Assembly: GCF_014192095.1 (NCBI RefSeq)
Contig: NZ_JACHXN010000016.1
Location: forward strand, 1 to 64,000
Direction of reading: 5' to 3'
From: Phyllobacterium trifolii
GTDB lineage: Bacteria; Pseudomonadota; Alphaproteobacteria; Rhizobiales; Rhizobiaceae
Length of the DNA: 64,000 bases
Below, in pieces: positions 18,210-28,299 of this stretch; the stretch's first letter is position 1; every line of letters starts with the position of its first letter. The notes under the pieces are model-generated. The model saw only the letters and a program-made list of their open reading frames with translations, ran no database searches and was not told where the DNA came from. The position numbers and the translations under genes were made by a program.

Positions 18210-19198
18210 CAGGCCACCTTCCTCATTTCTTCTGTATTTGAGAGCGCAGCGTGGAGACGTCGTGCAACCTGTTGCGGATTGGTTTCGGTCATGATCGATG
18301 CTCGAACGAGTGGTCCTGCGTCGAACCCATGTTTGTCGAGATACCAGCCAAGATGCTTGCGCGCGTGGCGAATACCCGTGGCCTCGCCATAATGCGAGAG
18401 CATCGCTTCGTAATGCGCGACTGCATAATCGGCGATCATGTGTCTGGCATCTGGTCCGTTTCCTTGAACAATCATCCCCGGCAGCCAAGGTTGGCCGTAA
18501 GATCCGCGCCCTACCATGACCGCATCCGCTCCGGAGGCCTCAAGAATTGCCATTGCATCGGCGCGGTTCTGAACGTCGCCATTTGCCACAAGCGGGATCG
18601 AGATTGCGTCTTTTACAGCTCGAATGGCGTGCCAATCAGCTTTGCCTTCGTAGAACTGGCAGCGCGTGCGGCCGTGCACAGTGATCATCTTGACACCGGC
18701 CTGCTCTGCACGCACAGCTAGCTCCGGTGCGTTGATGCTGGCGTCATCCCAGCCAAGCCGCATTTTCAACGTAACTGGAACCCGCACAGCGCCGATCGTT
18801 GCTTCGATCAGTGTCAAAGCGTGATCGAGATCGCGCATGAGTGCCGAGCCTGACAAGCCGCCTGTTACCTTTTTGGCGGGGCAACCCATATTGATATCGA
18901 CGATATGAGCGCCCTCGCCTTCGGCGATCCGCGCTGCTTCAGCCATCCATCGGGTTTCACGGCCTGCGATCTGCACAACGTGCGTGCCCAATCCATCGCC
19001 CCTGAGGCGCAACAGGTTGCCGCGGTCGCGCGTGCAAAGCTCTGCGCTTGCAACCATTTCCGATACCACCATACCGGCCCCCGCCTGCCACGCCAGCTGG
19101 CGGAACGGCAGGTCGGAGACGCCAGACATCGGCGCCAGAAACACGCGGTTTCGCAAATGTACCCCGCCGACATCCAGTGGTTGATCCAATTCGATCAC
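18209..19198 (-). CDS. dusB: tRNA-dihydrouridine synthase (NifR3/DusB type)
   Basis: 329 aa from a GTG at 19198 (VIELDQPL), where family similarity begins. The upstream open frame is low-complexity and overlaps the divergent promoter gap. FMN-barrel motifs are clear: [13 protein letters not shown], the catalytic Cys in [21 protein letters not shown] and [10 protein letters not shown]. It reduces uridines in the tRNA D-loop. It is the first gene of dusB-ntrB-ntrC, the old nifR3-ntrBC arrangement. Confidence 0.93.
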   Translation of the reverse strand: MIELDQPLDVGGVHLRNRVFLAPMSGVSDLPFRQLAWQAGAGMVVSEMVASAELCTRDRGNLLRLRGDGLGTHVVQIAGRETRWMAEAARIAEGEGAHIVDINMGCPAKKVTGGLSGSALMRDLDHALTLIEATIGAVRVPVTLKMRLGWDDASINAPELAVRAEQAGVKMITVHGRTRCQFYEGKADWHAIRAVKDAISIPLVANGDVQNRADAMAILEASGADAVMVGRGSYGQPWLPGMIVQGNGPDARHMIADYAVAHYEAMLSHYGEATGIRHARKHLGWYLDKHGFDAGPLVRASIMTETNPQQVARRLHAALSNTEEMRKVA

Positions 19199-19373
19199 GC
19201 GATTCTGCCTGTTTCGTATGCAATTTCGTAATAGCCTATCCTTTAGACAGATCGTTGCCTCTTCGCAAGGCATTGCGCACCGTGAATGGCCGGATTTCGA
19301 CCCGGGCGTTGCTAAAGTTCTGGTCTTTCCGTTTGGCAAAGGGTAACGCAGTCTGCATCGAACGGAGAGAAGC

Positions 19374-20594
19374 GTGCCGGGGAAGTCTGACAATAAGGAA
19401 ATGCGGGTAGCTGCGGTCATTGTAGCGGCCGGACGCGGTGAACGCGCAGGCCAAAGCGTTGAAGGACCAAAGCAATACCGCAAGATTGGCGGAGAGGCCG
19501 TTCTGGCGCACACGATGCGCGCATTTCTTGATTGCCCGTTGATCGACCATGTCGTGGTGGTAATCCACAAGGAAGACAGTGCACTGTTCGCCCTGGCTCT
19601 TGGAGATCATGCCGAACGAGTTACTGCTGTGATAGGTGGACCAACCCGCCAGGAATCGACACGTCTCGGGCTTCTGGCTCTAAAGGAGAAAACACCTGAT
19701 CACGTGTTGATTCACGACGGTGTTCGCCCCTTTATTTCGGCAGATCTACTGGAGCGGGTCATTTTCAATCTGACCCCGCATATCGGGGTCCTGCCAGTCC
19801 TTGCCGTGTCGGATACGTTGAAAGCTGCCGGACCGGACGCGATGGTCAGCGCAACGGTACCGCGCGTGGGCCTCTATGCGGCGCAGACGCCGCAAGCGTT
19901 TCCCTATTTGCCGATCCTCGATGCGCATAACGCAGCATTTACAGCCGGCCGATCCGACTTCACCGACGATTCGGCCATCGCCGAATGGCATGGCCTGCCG
20001 GTGCGGATCGTTCAAGGATCAGTCGACAACACGAAATTGACCTGGGCAAAGGATATCGAAATGGCCGATGATCGCCTGTCGCAAAAGTATTCCGCATTTC
20101 CGGACGTGCGCACCGGGAACGGCTATGATGTACATGCTTTCGAACCAGGCAACGGTGTGATGCTTGCCGGCGTATTCATCGAACATGATCAAAAGCTGTC
20201 CGGGCACTCGGACGCCGACGTTGCCCTCCATGCTTTGACCGACGCCCTGCTCGCGACACGCGGCGCAGGCGACATCGGCACACATTTTCCGCCGTCCGAT
20301 CCACAATGGAAGGGCGCTCCTTCGCATATCTTCGTGGAACATGCGGTAAAAATTGTCAGGGAGGCCGGCGGCCGGATTGCCAATGCGGATGTCACACTCA
20401 TCTGCGAGGCCCCGAAAGTAGGGCCACACCGTGAGGCGATGACCGCAGCGTTGTCAAAAATGCTGGGAATTTCCGTGGATCGCATTTCTATCAAGGCCAC
20501 GACCAACGAGAAACTCGGTTTCATCGGCCGCAAGGAAGGCATTGCAGCTATTGCGACGGCATCTGTCATATACCCGGGAGGGTTGCCGGAATGA
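19374..20594 (+). CDS. ispDF: Bifunctional IspD/IspF enzyme
   Basis: 406 aa in two fused enzymes of the MEP isoprenoid pathway. Residues 1-230 are IspD (2-C-methyl-D-erythritol 4-phosphate cytidylyltransferase) with [20 protein letters not shown] and the C-terminal NTKLTWAKD. Residues 245-406 are IspF (MECDP synthase) with metal ligands in [12 protein letters not shown] and [16 protein letters not shown], and [15 protein letters not shown]. The GTG at 19374 has GGAG 7 bp upstream. An ATG at 19401 is the alternative but lies right against its purine tract. It overlaps pncC by 4 bp. Confidence 0.95.
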   Translation: MPGKSDNKEMRVAAVIVAAGRGERAGQSVEGPKQYRKIGGEAVLAHTMRAFLDCPLIDHVVVVIHKEDSALFALALGDHAERVTAVIGGPTRQESTRLGLLALKEKTPDHVLIHDGVRPFISADLLERVIFNLTPHIGVLPVLAVSDTLKAAGPDAMVSATVPRVGLYAAQTPQAFPYLPILDAHNAAFTAGRSDFTDDSAIAEWHGLPVRIVQGSVDNTKLTWAKDIEMADDRLSQKYSAFPDVRTGNGYDVHAFEPGNGVMLAGVFIEHDQKLSGHSDADVALHALTDALLATRGAGDIGTHFPPSDPQWKGAPSHIFVEHAVKIVREAGGRIANADVTLICEAPKVGPHREAMTAALSKMLGISVDRISIKATTNEKLGFIGRKEGIAAIATASVIYPGGLPE

Positions 20595-21082
20595 GCGGGC
20601 TAATCGCGGAAGCCAAGGCAGTTGCAGTCCTTGAAGCCTGCCGTCGTCACGGCATTCTGCTGGCCACGGCTGAATCCTGCACCGGTGGTTTGATCGCAGC
20701 GTCGCTGACAGATATTGGTGGGTCCTCCGATGTCGTGGATCGAGGGTTCGTCACCTATTCCAACGAAGCCAAGCACGAGATGATTGGCGTCCCGGCCGAA
20801 TTGATCGCCAAACACGGCGCAGTGTCTGAGGAAGTCGCTTTGGCCATGGCCTCGGGAGCCCTTGGCCATTCAAATGCCGGGATCGCCATCTCGGTTACGG
20901 GGATTGCAGGTCCCGGTGGCGGCTCCGACGCCAAGCCCATAGGACTTGTCTGGTTTGGGTTGGCCCTGAAAGACAAACCACCGGTCGCAGCGCGCCACCT
21001 GTTTGTTGATCACGGTCGCGCATCAATCCGCAATGCCGCCGTCAATGCTGCGCTTGATATGGTTTTGGGGGCGTTATTGTAA
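20591..21082 (+). CDS. pncC: Nicotinamide-nucleotide amidohydrolase (CinA C-terminal type)
   Basis: 163 aa, the stand-alone CinA C-terminal domain. The catalytic Ser-containing stretch AESCTGG and the loops [16 protein letters not shown] and [10 protein letters not shown] are intact. It converts nicotinamide mononucleotide to nicotinate mononucleotide and ammonia in NAD recycling. It is coupled to ispDF through an ATGA overlap and converges on a small membrane-protein gene 5 bp away. Confidence 0.92.
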   Translation: MSGLIAEAKAVAVLEACRRHGILLATAESCTGGLIAASLTDIGGSSDVVDRGFVTYSNEAKHEMIGVPAELIAKHGAVSEEVALAMASGALGHSNAGIAISVTGIAGPGGGSDAKPIGLVWFGLALKDKPPVAARHLFVDHGRASIRNAAVNAALDMVLGALL

Positions 21083-21087
21083 GACTT

Positions 21088-21318
21088 CTAGGCCGATGGC
21101 AATAACAGCATTACGGCGCCCACTGCAGCAACCACGAGGCCCGGCCAATTCGCTTTCAAGCCAAGAAAACGCAGACCGCGATGGCGCGGTTCAAGACCGG
21201 CGGACTCACCATTGGAAGAATGGGGTTCGCTCATCTGGCCTCGATAAACTGCAATTCCCGCCATATACAAAAGCCCACAAACAACGAATAGCGCACCGAC
21301 CAGTTTGGTTGTTAACAT
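21088..21318 (-). CDS. Small two-helix membrane protein of unknown function
   Basis: 76 aa from the ATG at 21318, preceded by a near-perfect AAGGAGG site at a good distance. This decides the start against the longer 113-aa frame. Hydrophobic segments lie at about 5-24 and 56-74, joined by a polar loop (MSEPHSSNGESAG). I do not recognise a named family. It lies 76 bp downstream of ratA on the same strand. Confidence 0.7.
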   Translation of the reverse strand: MLTTKLVGALFVVCGLLYMAGIAVYRGQMSEPHSSNGESAGLEPRHRGLRFLGLKANWPGLVVAAVGAVMLLLPSA

Positions 21319-21394
21319 CACAACCTCCTTGCGAATAACGTAACGGATAGCGTGCGGTTTCGTTCCTGCGATGCGGGCCGGGCAGCGTGGCGGT

Positions 21395-21847
21395 TCACTT
21401 GCCGTAGATTGAGTCCGCTCGTTTTTCAAAAGCTTCGGTGAATTTCCTGAAGGCTATGTCGAACATCGACCCCATGAGAAAGCCAAGCGTGCGGCTCTTG
21501 AATTCATAATCGATATAGAATTTCACTGCTGAATGTTCCGGATTTTCATCCGGGACGAATTGCCAGCGGTTATCGAGATAGCGGAATGGCCCATCTATAT
21601 ATTTGGTGATGATGACTTTTTCTTCCGGCTTCAAAAGAACCTGACTGGTGAACGTCTCGCGGATCAGCTTATAGCCAACAGTCATGTCGGCAATCAGCAA
21701 CGTCTTGCCATGACTTTCCTTGCGTGAACGCACTTTCAGACTCTCGCACATCGGCAGAAACTGCGGATAAGTCTCAATATCGGCAACCAGATCAAACATC
21801 TGTTCGGCGCGATGCTTCACATGGCGGGTCGTTTCAAATTTCGGCAT
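21395..21847 (-). CDS. ratA: START-like coenzyme Q-binding / RatA family protein
   Basis: 150 aa, a full-length polyketide cyclase/START-fold protein of the COQ10/RatA family. Typical features are the start PKFETTRHVKHRAEQMFDLV, DIETYPQFLPMCE and the C-terminal FRKFTEAFEKRAD. Yeast Coq10 binds ubiquinone. RatA in E. coli was described as acting on ribosome association. Which applies here is not known; a ubiquinone role is more likely given the respiratory neighbours (inference). It lies 3 bp after lipA. Confidence 0.85.
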   Translation of the reverse strand: MPKFETTRHVKHRAEQMFDLVADIETYPQFLPMCESLKVRSRKESHGKTLLIADMTVGYKLIRETFTSQVLLKPEEKVIITKYIDGPFRYLDNRWQFVPDENPEHSAVKFYIDYEFKSRTLGFLMGSMFDIAFRKFTEAFEKRADSIYGK

Positions 21848-21850
21848 CGG

Positions 21851-22816
21851 TCACGCGCGGTTTGCGTGCAGCGCCTCGCGTGCAGCCTTCAGCCTGGCGA
21901 AATCTTCACCGGCATGATGCGATGAACGTGTTAGTGGGCTGGACGCAACCACCAGGAAGCCCTTGGTTTTGGCAATCGTTGCATAGGATTTGAATTCGTC
22001 CGGTGTTACATAGTTCAGCACGGCATGATGCTTGCGCGTTGGCTGCAGATACTGGCCGATCGTCATAAAATCCACATCCGCCGAGCGCAGATCATCCATC
22101 AGTTGCAGCACTTCGTTACGCTCTTCGCCAAGACCCACCATGATGCCGGATTTTGTAAAGATCGTCGGATCGAGCTCCTTCACCCGCTGCAACAGGCGGA
22201 TCGAGTGGAAGTACCGCGCGCCCGGACGAACTTTGAGATAATTGGACGGAACGGTCTCAAGGTTGTGGTTGAAGACATCAGGACGGGCCGCCACGACAAT
22301 TTCCAAAGCGCCTTCCTTGCGCAGGAAATCCGGCGTCAGAATCTCGATGGTCGTGCCGGGCGAAATACGGCGGATGGCATGGATCACATCGGCAAAATGC
22401 TGCGCACCGCCATCGGCTAGATCGTCACGATCGACCGAAGTGATGACCACATGCTGCAAGCCCATCTTCAAAACGGCCTTGCCGACATTCTCGGGCTCGT
22501 TTGGATCAAGCGCAGTTGGCAGACCGGTTGCGACGTTGCAGAACGCACAGGCACGGGTGCAGATCTCGCCCATGATCATGAAAGTTGCGTGCTTCTTGTC
22601 CCAGCACTCACCGATATTGGGGCAGCCGGCTTCTTCGCACACCGTGACGAGATTGTGCGAGCGCACGATATCACGTGTTTCCGAATAGCCTTTCGACACG
22701 GGAGCCTTGACTCTGATCCAGTCGGGTTTCTTCAGAATCTCCGAATCCGGGCGATGCGCCTTTTCGGGATGCCGAAGACGCCGCTTTTGATCGATCGTGT
22801 CGAGTACCGTTACCAT
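21851..22816 (-). CDS. lipA: Lipoyl synthase
   Basis: 321 aa from the ATG at 22816 (MVTVLDTID), with TAGGAC upstream. The longer frame to 22888 runs into the previous gene. The radical-SAM cluster motif CTRACAFC and the auxiliary cluster Cys in [12 protein letters not shown] are intact, as is the C-terminal RSSHHAG with the serine ligand. It inserts sulfur into octanoyl groups on E2 subunits. Its place downstream of the pyruvate dehydrogenase genes links lipoate synthesis to its main target. Confidence 0.97.
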   Translation of the reverse strand: MVTVLDTIDQKRRLRHPEKAHRPDSEILKKPDWIRVKAPVSKGYSETRDIVRSHNLVTVCEEAGCPNIGECWDKKHATFMIMGEICTRACAFCNVATGLPTALDPNEPENVGKAVLKMGLQHVVITSVDRDDLADGGAQHFADVIHAIRRISPGTTIEILTPDFLRKEGALEIVVAARPDVFNHNLETVPSNYLKVRPGARYFHSIRLLQRVKELDPTIFTKSGIMVGLGEERNEVLQLMDDLRSADVDFMTIGQYLQPTRKHHAVLNYVTPDEFKSYATIAKTKGFLVVASSPLTRSSHHAGEDFARLKAAREALHANRA

Positions 22817-22826
22817 TATAAAAGTC

Positions 22827-23105
22827 CTAGCTTGCGGGCCTGGCTTTGCCGAAAACCCACAGGATGAGAATTGCGCCAACTGTCGCAACGATCAGATTTC
22901 CAAAGAAACCGTAGAAATTGAAATCCAGCAGACCAGCCAGCGTACCACCAACGAAAGAACCGGCGATGCCGACAAGGATATTGGTTAAAAGGCCATGATT
23001 ACGGTTCGTTGCCTTTTCTGCGATATACCCGGCTAGGAAGCCGATAAGCAGCATTCCAAAGAAACCGACACCGGGCATGCCCATAATACCAACTGGCTGA
23101 TCCAT
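22827..23105 (-). CDS. GlsB/YeaQ/YmgE family membrane protein
   Basis: 92 aa from the ATG at 23105, with a GGGGAGAG site. Three hydrophobic, glycine-rich helices carry the family pattern [24 protein letters not shown] and [13 protein letters not shown]. The old name is transglycosylase-associated protein, and these proteins often respond to stress. No enzyme activity is evident. It lies between lipA (10 bp) and another small membrane protein (17 bp). Confidence 0.85.
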   Translation of the reverse strand: MDQPVGIMGMPGVGFFGMLLIGFLAGYIAEKATNRNHGLLTNILVGIAGSFVGGTLAGLLDFNFYGFFGNLIVATVGAILILWVFGKARPAS

Positions 23106-23122
23106 ATGCTTCTCTCCCCTCG

Positions 23123-23386
23123 CTAGCGCCCTGATGCAATGGCAATTGCGCGCAACACCAAGGCCCATATAGCACCGAAAAGAAAACCACCCAACCCGCA
23201 TGCAAACGTAACAATCCAGACACCAAGCCAACCGCCGATTGCCGTTCCGTTAATGGATATGGTGTTGCCTGAAACCAGACTCAAGGCGGACGGCACAAAC
23301 CCGAGCCCAAGGCCGATCAAGGTCGACCATTTGAGAATCGCCCATGAAAGGTTGATCCAGGGTCTGCTATCCTTGATGGTGACCAA
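23123..23386 (-). CDS. Small membrane protein of unknown function
   Basis: 87 aa if the TTG at 23386 is the start, with AGGAAA about 8 bp before it. No ATG or GTG occurs later in a sensible place. Two hydrophobic segments (about 14-36 and 46-80) are rich in Gly and Trp. I do not recognise a family. Its close spacing to lpd (21 bp) and to the GlsB-like gene puts it in the same transcript. Confidence 0.6.
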   Translation of the reverse strand: MVTIKDSRPWINLSWAILKWSTLIGLGLGFVPSALSLVSGNTISINGTAIGGWLGVWIVTFACGLGGFLFGAIWALVLRAIAIASGR

Positions 23387-23407
23387 GGGCCAAGTTTCCT
23401 TCGTTGT

Positions 23408-24853
23408 TTACGCGTTTAACACACGACCATAGGCATCCAGCACGCTTTCCTTCATCATTTCCGACAAAGTCGGGTGCGGGAAGACAGTGTGCATCAATTC
23501 TTCTTCGGTCGTTTCGAGGTTCATGGCGACGACGAAGCCCTGGATAAGCTCCGTGACTTCCGCACCGACCATGTGGGCGCCTATCAGCTGGCCGGTCTTC
23601 TTGTCGAAAATGGTCTTGACCAGACCTTGATCTTCGCCAAGCGCAATCGCCTTGCCGTTTGCGGCAAAAGGGAAACGCCCGACGCGAACCTCGCGGCCAT
23701 TTTCCTTGGCCTTCGCTTCAGTAAGACCAACGGACGCAACCTGTGGCTGGCAATAGGTGCAGCCTGGAATCTTGTCCTTCTCGATGGGATGAACGCCCGG
23801 GAAGTTTGCAATCTTCTCGATACAGATCACACCTTCATGCTCGGCCTTATGCGCCAGCATCGGTGGTCCGGCAACATCACCAATGGCGTAAACGCCGGGC
23901 ACGTTGGTCTTCCCGTAACCATCGATGACGACGCAACCACGATCGGTCTTTACGCCCAAAGTCTCGAGCCCGAGATTTTCAATATTACCCTGAACACCAA
24001 CTGCGGAAATCAGTCGGTCCGCAGTGATCTTCTCTACCTTGCCGTCTTTGGTCTCGACATGCGCGGTGATTGAATTCGCGGCTTTCTCAACCTTCGTCAC
24101 CTTGGCGTCGGTAATAATTTTCATACCCTGCTTTTCGAACTGCTTGCGAGCGATCCCGGAGATTTCGGCATCCTCCACAGGCATCACGGTCGACAGGAGT
24201 TCGACGACAGTCACCTCTGCGCCCATGGAACGGTAGAACGACGCGAATTCGATCCCGATCGCACCAGATCCCATGACCACGAGTGATTTCGGCATTTCCG
24301 GCGGCACCATGGCTTCGAAATAGGTCCAGATCAGCTTGCCGTCCGGCTCGATACCCGGCAGTGCGCGCGGGCGGGCGCCAGTGGCGAGAATGATATGCTT
24401 AGCCGAATAAGTACCTTCTCCCAAGGTGTTCTTCGGGAGTGGCGGTTGCGGCTCCATCGGCTTCTTCAAGGTCTTCGAGACAATGATCTCGCCCGGCTTC
24501 GACAGCTTGGCCTCTCCCCAGATCACGTCGACCCTGTTCTTCTTCATCAGGAATCCGACGCCGGCGTTGAGCCGGCCCGAAACACCGCGTGAACGCTGAA
24601 CGACTGCTTTGACGTCGGCAGAAATTTTTCCCTCGATGGTCAAGCCGTAATCCTTGGCGTGCTGGCCATAATGAAAAATCTCTGCCGAGCGCAACAAGGC
24701 CTTGGTCGGGATACAACCCCAGTTCAGGCAGATGCCGCCAAGATGTTCACGCTCGACGATTGCGGTCTTGAAACCAAGCTGTGCGGAGCGGATGGCGGTA
24801 ACGTAGCCGCCCGGGCCCGAACCAATGATGATCACGTCGTAATTATTGGCCAA
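23408..24853 (-). CDS. lpdA: Dihydrolipoyl dehydrogenase (E3)
   Basis: 481 aa. This flavoprotein reoxidises dihydrolipoamide in the pyruvate dehydrogenase complex. Seen are the FAD motif IIGSGPGGYV, the redox disulfide GGICLNWGCIPTKA, the NAD motif VMGSGAIGIEFAS and the C-terminal His-Glu pair in HTVFPHPTLSEMM. The start is TTG at 24853 (MANNYD), preceded by GGAGG 10-14 bp upstream. It includes a short insert of the sort seen in rhizobial PDH-linked E3 (about residues 125-145). Confidence 0.95.
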   Translation of the reverse strand: MANNYDVIIIGSGPGGYVTAIRSAQLGFKTAIVEREHLGGICLNWGCIPTKALLRSAEIFHYGQHAKDYGLTIEGKISADVKAVVQRSRGVSGRLNAGVGFLMKKNRVDVIWGEAKLSKPGEIIVSKTLKKPMEPQPPLPKNTLGEGTYSAKHIILATGARPRALPGIEPDGKLIWTYFEAMVPPEMPKSLVVMGSGAIGIEFASFYRSMGAEVTVVELLSTVMPVEDAEISGIARKQFEKQGMKIITDAKVTKVEKAANSITAHVETKDGKVEKITADRLISAVGVQGNIENLGLETLGVKTDRGCVVIDGYGKTNVPGVYAIGDVAGPPMLAHKAEHEGVICIEKIANFPGVHPIEKDKIPGCTYCQPQVASVGLTEAKAKENGREVRVGRFPFAANGKAIALGEDQGLVKTIFDKKTGQLIGAHMVGAEVTELIQGFVVAMNLETTEEELMHTVFPHPTLSEMMKESVLDAYGRVLNA

Positions 24854-24870
24854 GACCTTGGTCCTCCTGC

Positions 24871-25509
24871 TTAAAGCTCGAGTATATCTCGAACGATGGG
24901 TGCAATGGCTTTACCGATTGCCCGTGTATTCTCTGCATCAAGATGTACGCCATCTAATGGCGATGTTTTGGCGACCGAGCTCGCATCGAAAAACGCACAA
25001 TCGGCAAGTTCAGCGGCATTCTTGTAAAAGGCAGCGAGCAGGCGTGACTGTTCGATGCCCTGTTCGAAAGTTCGTTGAAAATCCAGCTCGTCAATCGGCG
25101 TAAGCGCCGGCGGTGACATGATCAGAATCTGCGGTACCTTTGCGTTCATCTGATACGGCGCCGTGCGGACAATCTCGATCAAGCGCTGCATACCGCGTTT
25201 GGTCCCTTGTGCGTTGCCGCAAATGAAACTCTTCATGTCATTGCTACCGAGCATGATGATAACGAGATCGAGCGGAAAATGCGCGCCAAGTACTGTGGTC
25301 AGCGTCTTGGCGCCGTTGCGCTCGAAACCGGACAAATGGTCGTCAAAAGCCGTCGTGCGGCCATTCAAACCATCGGTAACGACATGAACACCGTTCCCGA
25401 GCTCAGTTTGAAGGACCTCCGGCCAGCGATCCCTTAGCGCATGGCGACCCGATCCATCGGGAATGTATCCCCAGGTCAGCGAGTCGCCATAGCAAAGGAC
25501 CGTTTTCAT
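24871..25509 (-). CDS. SGNH/GDSL hydrolase (arylesterase-like)
   Basis: 212 aa. Block I CYGDSLTWG holds the catalytic Ser, block III is MLGSNDMK, and block V DGVHLD holds the Asp and His. It resembles small cytoplasmic arylesterases/acetylhydrolases. No signal peptide is present. It is embedded between pdhC (8 bp) and lpd (17 bp), so it is made with the pyruvate dehydrogenase complex. A link to acyl or thioester chemistry is tempting but unproven. Confidence 0.88.
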   Translation of the reverse strand: MKTVLCYGDSLTWGYIPDGSGRHALRDRWPEVLQTELGNGVHVVTDGLNGRTTAFDDHLSGFERNGAKTLTTVLGAHFPLDLVIIMLGSNDMKSFICGNAQGTKRGMQRLIEIVRTAPYQMNAKVPQILIMSPPALTPIDELDFQRTFEQGIEQSRLLAAFYKNAAELADCAFFDASSVAKTSPLDGVHLDAENTRAIGKAIAPIVRDILEL

Positions 25510-25517
25510 GGTACCCC

Positions 25518-26882
25518 TCAGACCAGCATGCCCATCGGATTTTCGATATGGCGTTTGAACGCCTGGGCAAGCTCTGCACCCAAGGCGCCGTCAACGGCCC
25601 GGTGATCAGTCGACAGCGTCACGGACATAACGGTTGCAACCTTGATCTCGCCCTTCTTGACCACAGCTCGTTCTTCGCCCGCACCGATCGCAAGAATGGT
25701 TGCGTGGGGCGGGTTGATGATGGCCGCGAAATCCCTGACGCCAAACATGCCGAGATTGGAAACCGCCGTCGTTCCACCCTGATATTCCTCGGGCTTCAAC
25801 TTGCGGTCGCGCGCGCGCTTGGCAAGATCCTTCATCTCATTTGAAATGGCGGAAAGCGTCTTTTCTTCGGCCTTGCGGATGATTGGCGTGATCAGGCCTC
25901 CGGGAATGGAGACAGCGACGCCAACATCCGAATGCTTGTGCTTGACCATATTGGCTTCCGTCCAGGAGACATTCGCCTCAGGAACATCGCGCAGCGCTAA
26001 CGCCATAGCCTTGATGATCATGTCATTGACGGAGAGCTTGTAGGCTGGAACATCGCCCTTTTCTGTTTTGCGCATTGGCGAAGCGGCATTGATCTGCGCG
26101 CGAAGAGCCAAAAGCGCATCGAGCTCGCAATCCACCGTCAGGTAGAAATGTGGAACCGTCGACTTGGCTTCGAGCAGACGCTTGGCAATGGTCTTGCGCA
26201 TGCCGTCATGCGGTACGAGTTCGTAAGAGCCTTGCTCGAACAGTTTGAGCACCGCATCGTCAGACATCGGCTTCGGTGCCGCCGGCGCTGCGGCGGTTGG
26301 CGCGGCTCCCGCAACGGAAGCAGCTTTGGCTCCACCACCGGAAATCGCCGCCTCAACGTCCTTCTTGATCACCCGGCCATGCGGGCCTGAACCTGTCACG
26401 GCGCCGAGATCAATACCTGCATCCTTGGCGATTCGCCGTGCAAGCGGCGACGAAAATGGACGATCACCGGTTTTGGCAGGTGCAGACGTTGCTGCCGGTG
26501 CCGGAGCAGCGGCCACCTGCGGTGCTTCAGCCTTCGGGGCTTCAGGCGCACCATCAGCCTTCTTCTTTTCTTTCGGTGCTTCCGCTTGGGCTGGTGCCGC
26601 TGCGTCACCGCCACCTTTGGCAGCTGCCGCGACGTCCTCGCCCTCGCCCGCCAGAATGGCGATCAGTGCGTTGACCTTGACGCCTTCTGTACCGGCAGGG
26701 ACAACGATCTTGGCTACAGTGCCTTCGTCAACCGCTTCGACTTCCATTGTCGCCTTGTCGGTCTCGATTTCGGCGATGACATCACCGGACGTGACCTTAT
26801 CCCCTTCCTTGACCAGCCATTTGGCAAGATTGCCTTCTTCCATCGTAGGAGAAAGCGCCGGCATGGTGATATTTATCGGCAT
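25518..26882 (-). CDS. pdhC: Pyruvate dehydrogenase E2 (dihydrolipoyl acetyltransferase)
   Basis: 454 aa. An N-terminal lipoyl domain has the lipoylated Lys in [10 protein letters not shown]. An Ala/Pro-rich linker (about 85-140) follows, then the E1/E3-binding domain ([29 protein letters not shown]) and the catalytic acetyltransferase core with DHRAVDGA near the C-terminus. It transfers acetyl groups to CoA and forms the core of the complex. It lies 15 bp after pdhB. Confidence 0.97.
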   Translation of the reverse strand: MPINITMPALSPTMEEGNLAKWLVKEGDKVTSGDVIAEIETDKATMEVEAVDEGTVAKIVVPAGTEGVKVNALIAILAGEGEDVAAAAKGGGDAAAPAQAEAPKEKKKADGAPEAPKAEAPQVAAAPAPAATSAPAKTGDRPFSSPLARRIAKDAGIDLGAVTGSGPHGRVIKKDVEAAISGGGAKAASVAGAAPTAAAPAAPKPMSDDAVLKLFEQGSYELVPHDGMRKTIAKRLLEAKSTVPHFYLTVDCELDALLALRAQINAASPMRKTEKGDVPAYKLSVNDMIIKAMALALRDVPEANVSWTEANMVKHKHSDVGVAVSIPGGLITPIIRKAEEKTLSAISNEMKDLAKRARDRKLKPEEYQGGTTAVSNLGMFGVRDFAAIINPPHATILAIGAGEERAVVKKGEIKVATVMSVTLSTDHRAVDGALGAELAQAFKRHIENPMGMLV

Positions 26883-26897
26883 ATCGGGTTCCTCCCC

Positions 26898-28286
26898 TTA
26901 GGCGGTGTAGGTCACGGCTTTGACGGCGTCGATGATTTCCTGAACATTAGGCAAAGCCAGCTTTTCAAGGTTTGCCGCATAAGGCATCGGCACATCTTTG
27001 CCGGCGATTGTCAGGATCGGTGCATCGAGATAATCGAAGGCCTGCTGCATGACGCGGGTTGCGATTTCCGTTCCAACCGAAGACTGCGGGTAACCCTCTT
27101 CAATCGTGACGCAACGTCCCGTCTTCTTTACCGATTCAATGACTGTTGGAATGTCCATCGGCCGGATCGTCCGCAGATCGATGATTTCCGCATCGATTCC
27201 CATCTTCGCAAGCTCGGCTTCCGCCTTGACCGTGTAATTCATGCCGATGCCGAAGGAGACGAGCGTTACGTCCTTGCCCTTCTTGTGAATACGGGCCTTG
27301 CCGATCGGGAGAACGAAATCGTCAAGCTTCGGGACATCGAACGAGTGACCGTAAAGTATTTCATTTTCGAGGAAGATTACCGGATTTGGATCGCGGATGG
27401 CAGCCTTGAGCAGACCCTTCGCATCGGCAGCCGAATATGGCATCACGACCTTCAGACCAGGAATATGGCTGTACCAGGCGGCGTAGCATTGCGAGTGCTG
27501 GGCAGCGACGCGGGCGGCAGCGCCGCTTGGACCACGGAACACCATCGGTGCGCCCATCTGGCCGCCAGACATATAAAGTGTCTTGGCCGCGGAATTGATG
27601 ATCTGGTCGATCGCCTGCATGGCGAAGTTGAAGGTCATAAATTCAACGATGGGACGCAAACCCGTCATCGCGGCACCAACACCAACGCCGGCGAAACCGT
27701 GTTCTGTGATTGGCGTATCAACAACGCGGCGCGGACCGAACTCGTCAAGCAGGCCCTGCGTGATCTTGTAGGCGCCCTGATATTCAGCGACTTCCTCGCC
27801 CATGATGAAGACGTTGGGGTCGCGGCGCATTTCTTCCGCCATCGCGTCGCGCAGCGCTTCGCGAACAGTGGTGGACACCATCTCGGTTCCCTCGGGGATA
27901 TCCGGGTCAGCAGCCACTTCGGTCTTCGGCGCGGCAGGAACGGACGCAGCAGGCTTTTCCGCCACAGCTTCCTGTTTCGGCGCTTCTTCCGCAGGCGCTT
28001 CAGCATTGGCGGCCTTCGGCGCGCTTGCAGCATCGGCGCTTTCACCTTCACCAAGCAAAACAGCAATCACCGCATTGACTTTTACGTTGTCGGTGCCTTC
28101 CGGAACGAGGATCTTGCCAAGCGTTCCTTCATCGACAGCCTCGACTTCCATCGTCGCCTTGTCGGTCTCGATCTCCGCGAGCACATCACCGGAAGTAACC
28201 TTGTCGCCTTCTTTTTTTAGCCATTTTGACAGTTTGCCCTCTTCCATAGTTGGCGAGAGCGCGGGCATCAGAATTTCTACAGGCAT
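26898..28286 (-). CDS. pdhB: Pyruvate dehydrogenase E1 beta subunit with lipoyl domain
   Basis: 462 aa from the ATG at 28286 with an AGGGAGG site. Residues 1-80 are a lipoyl domain ([10 protein letters not shown]) almost identical to that of pdhC, then an Ala/Pro/Glu linker to about 140. The E1-beta proper follows, with [22 protein letters not shown] and a C-terminal transketolase fold. With PdhA it decarboxylates pyruvate on thiamine diphosphate. The extra lipoyl domain on E1-beta is known in alphaproteobacteria and makes this subunit about 130 residues longer than usual. Confidence 0.96.
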   Translation of the reverse strand: MPVEILMPALSPTMEEGKLSKWLKKEGDKVTSGDVLAEIETDKATMEVEAVDEGTLGKILVPEGTDNVKVNAVIAVLLGEGESADAASAPKAANAEAPAEEAPKQEAVAEKPAASVPAAPKTEVAADPDIPEGTEMVSTTVREALRDAMAEEMRRDPNVFIMGEEVAEYQGAYKITQGLLDEFGPRRVVDTPITEHGFAGVGVGAAMTGLRPIVEFMTFNFAMQAIDQIINSAAKTLYMSGGQMGAPMVFRGPSGAAARVAAQHSQCYAAWYSHIPGLKVVMPYSAADAKGLLKAAIRDPNPVIFLENEILYGHSFDVPKLDDFVLPIGKARIHKKGKDVTLVSFGIGMNYTVKAEAELAKMGIDAEIIDLRTIRPMDIPTVIESVKKTGRCVTIEEGYPQSSVGTEIATRVMQQAFDYLDAPILTIAGKDVPMPYAANLEKLALPNVQEIIDAVKAVTYTA

Positions 28287-28299
28287 GATAGCGCCTCCC

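Noticed and set aside
26586-28220. 544-codon plus-strand open frame
   Set aside because: Antisense to pdhC and pdhB. The GC-rich third positions of those genes leave the opposite frame open. The product is a His/Arg/Asp-rich string with no known domain.
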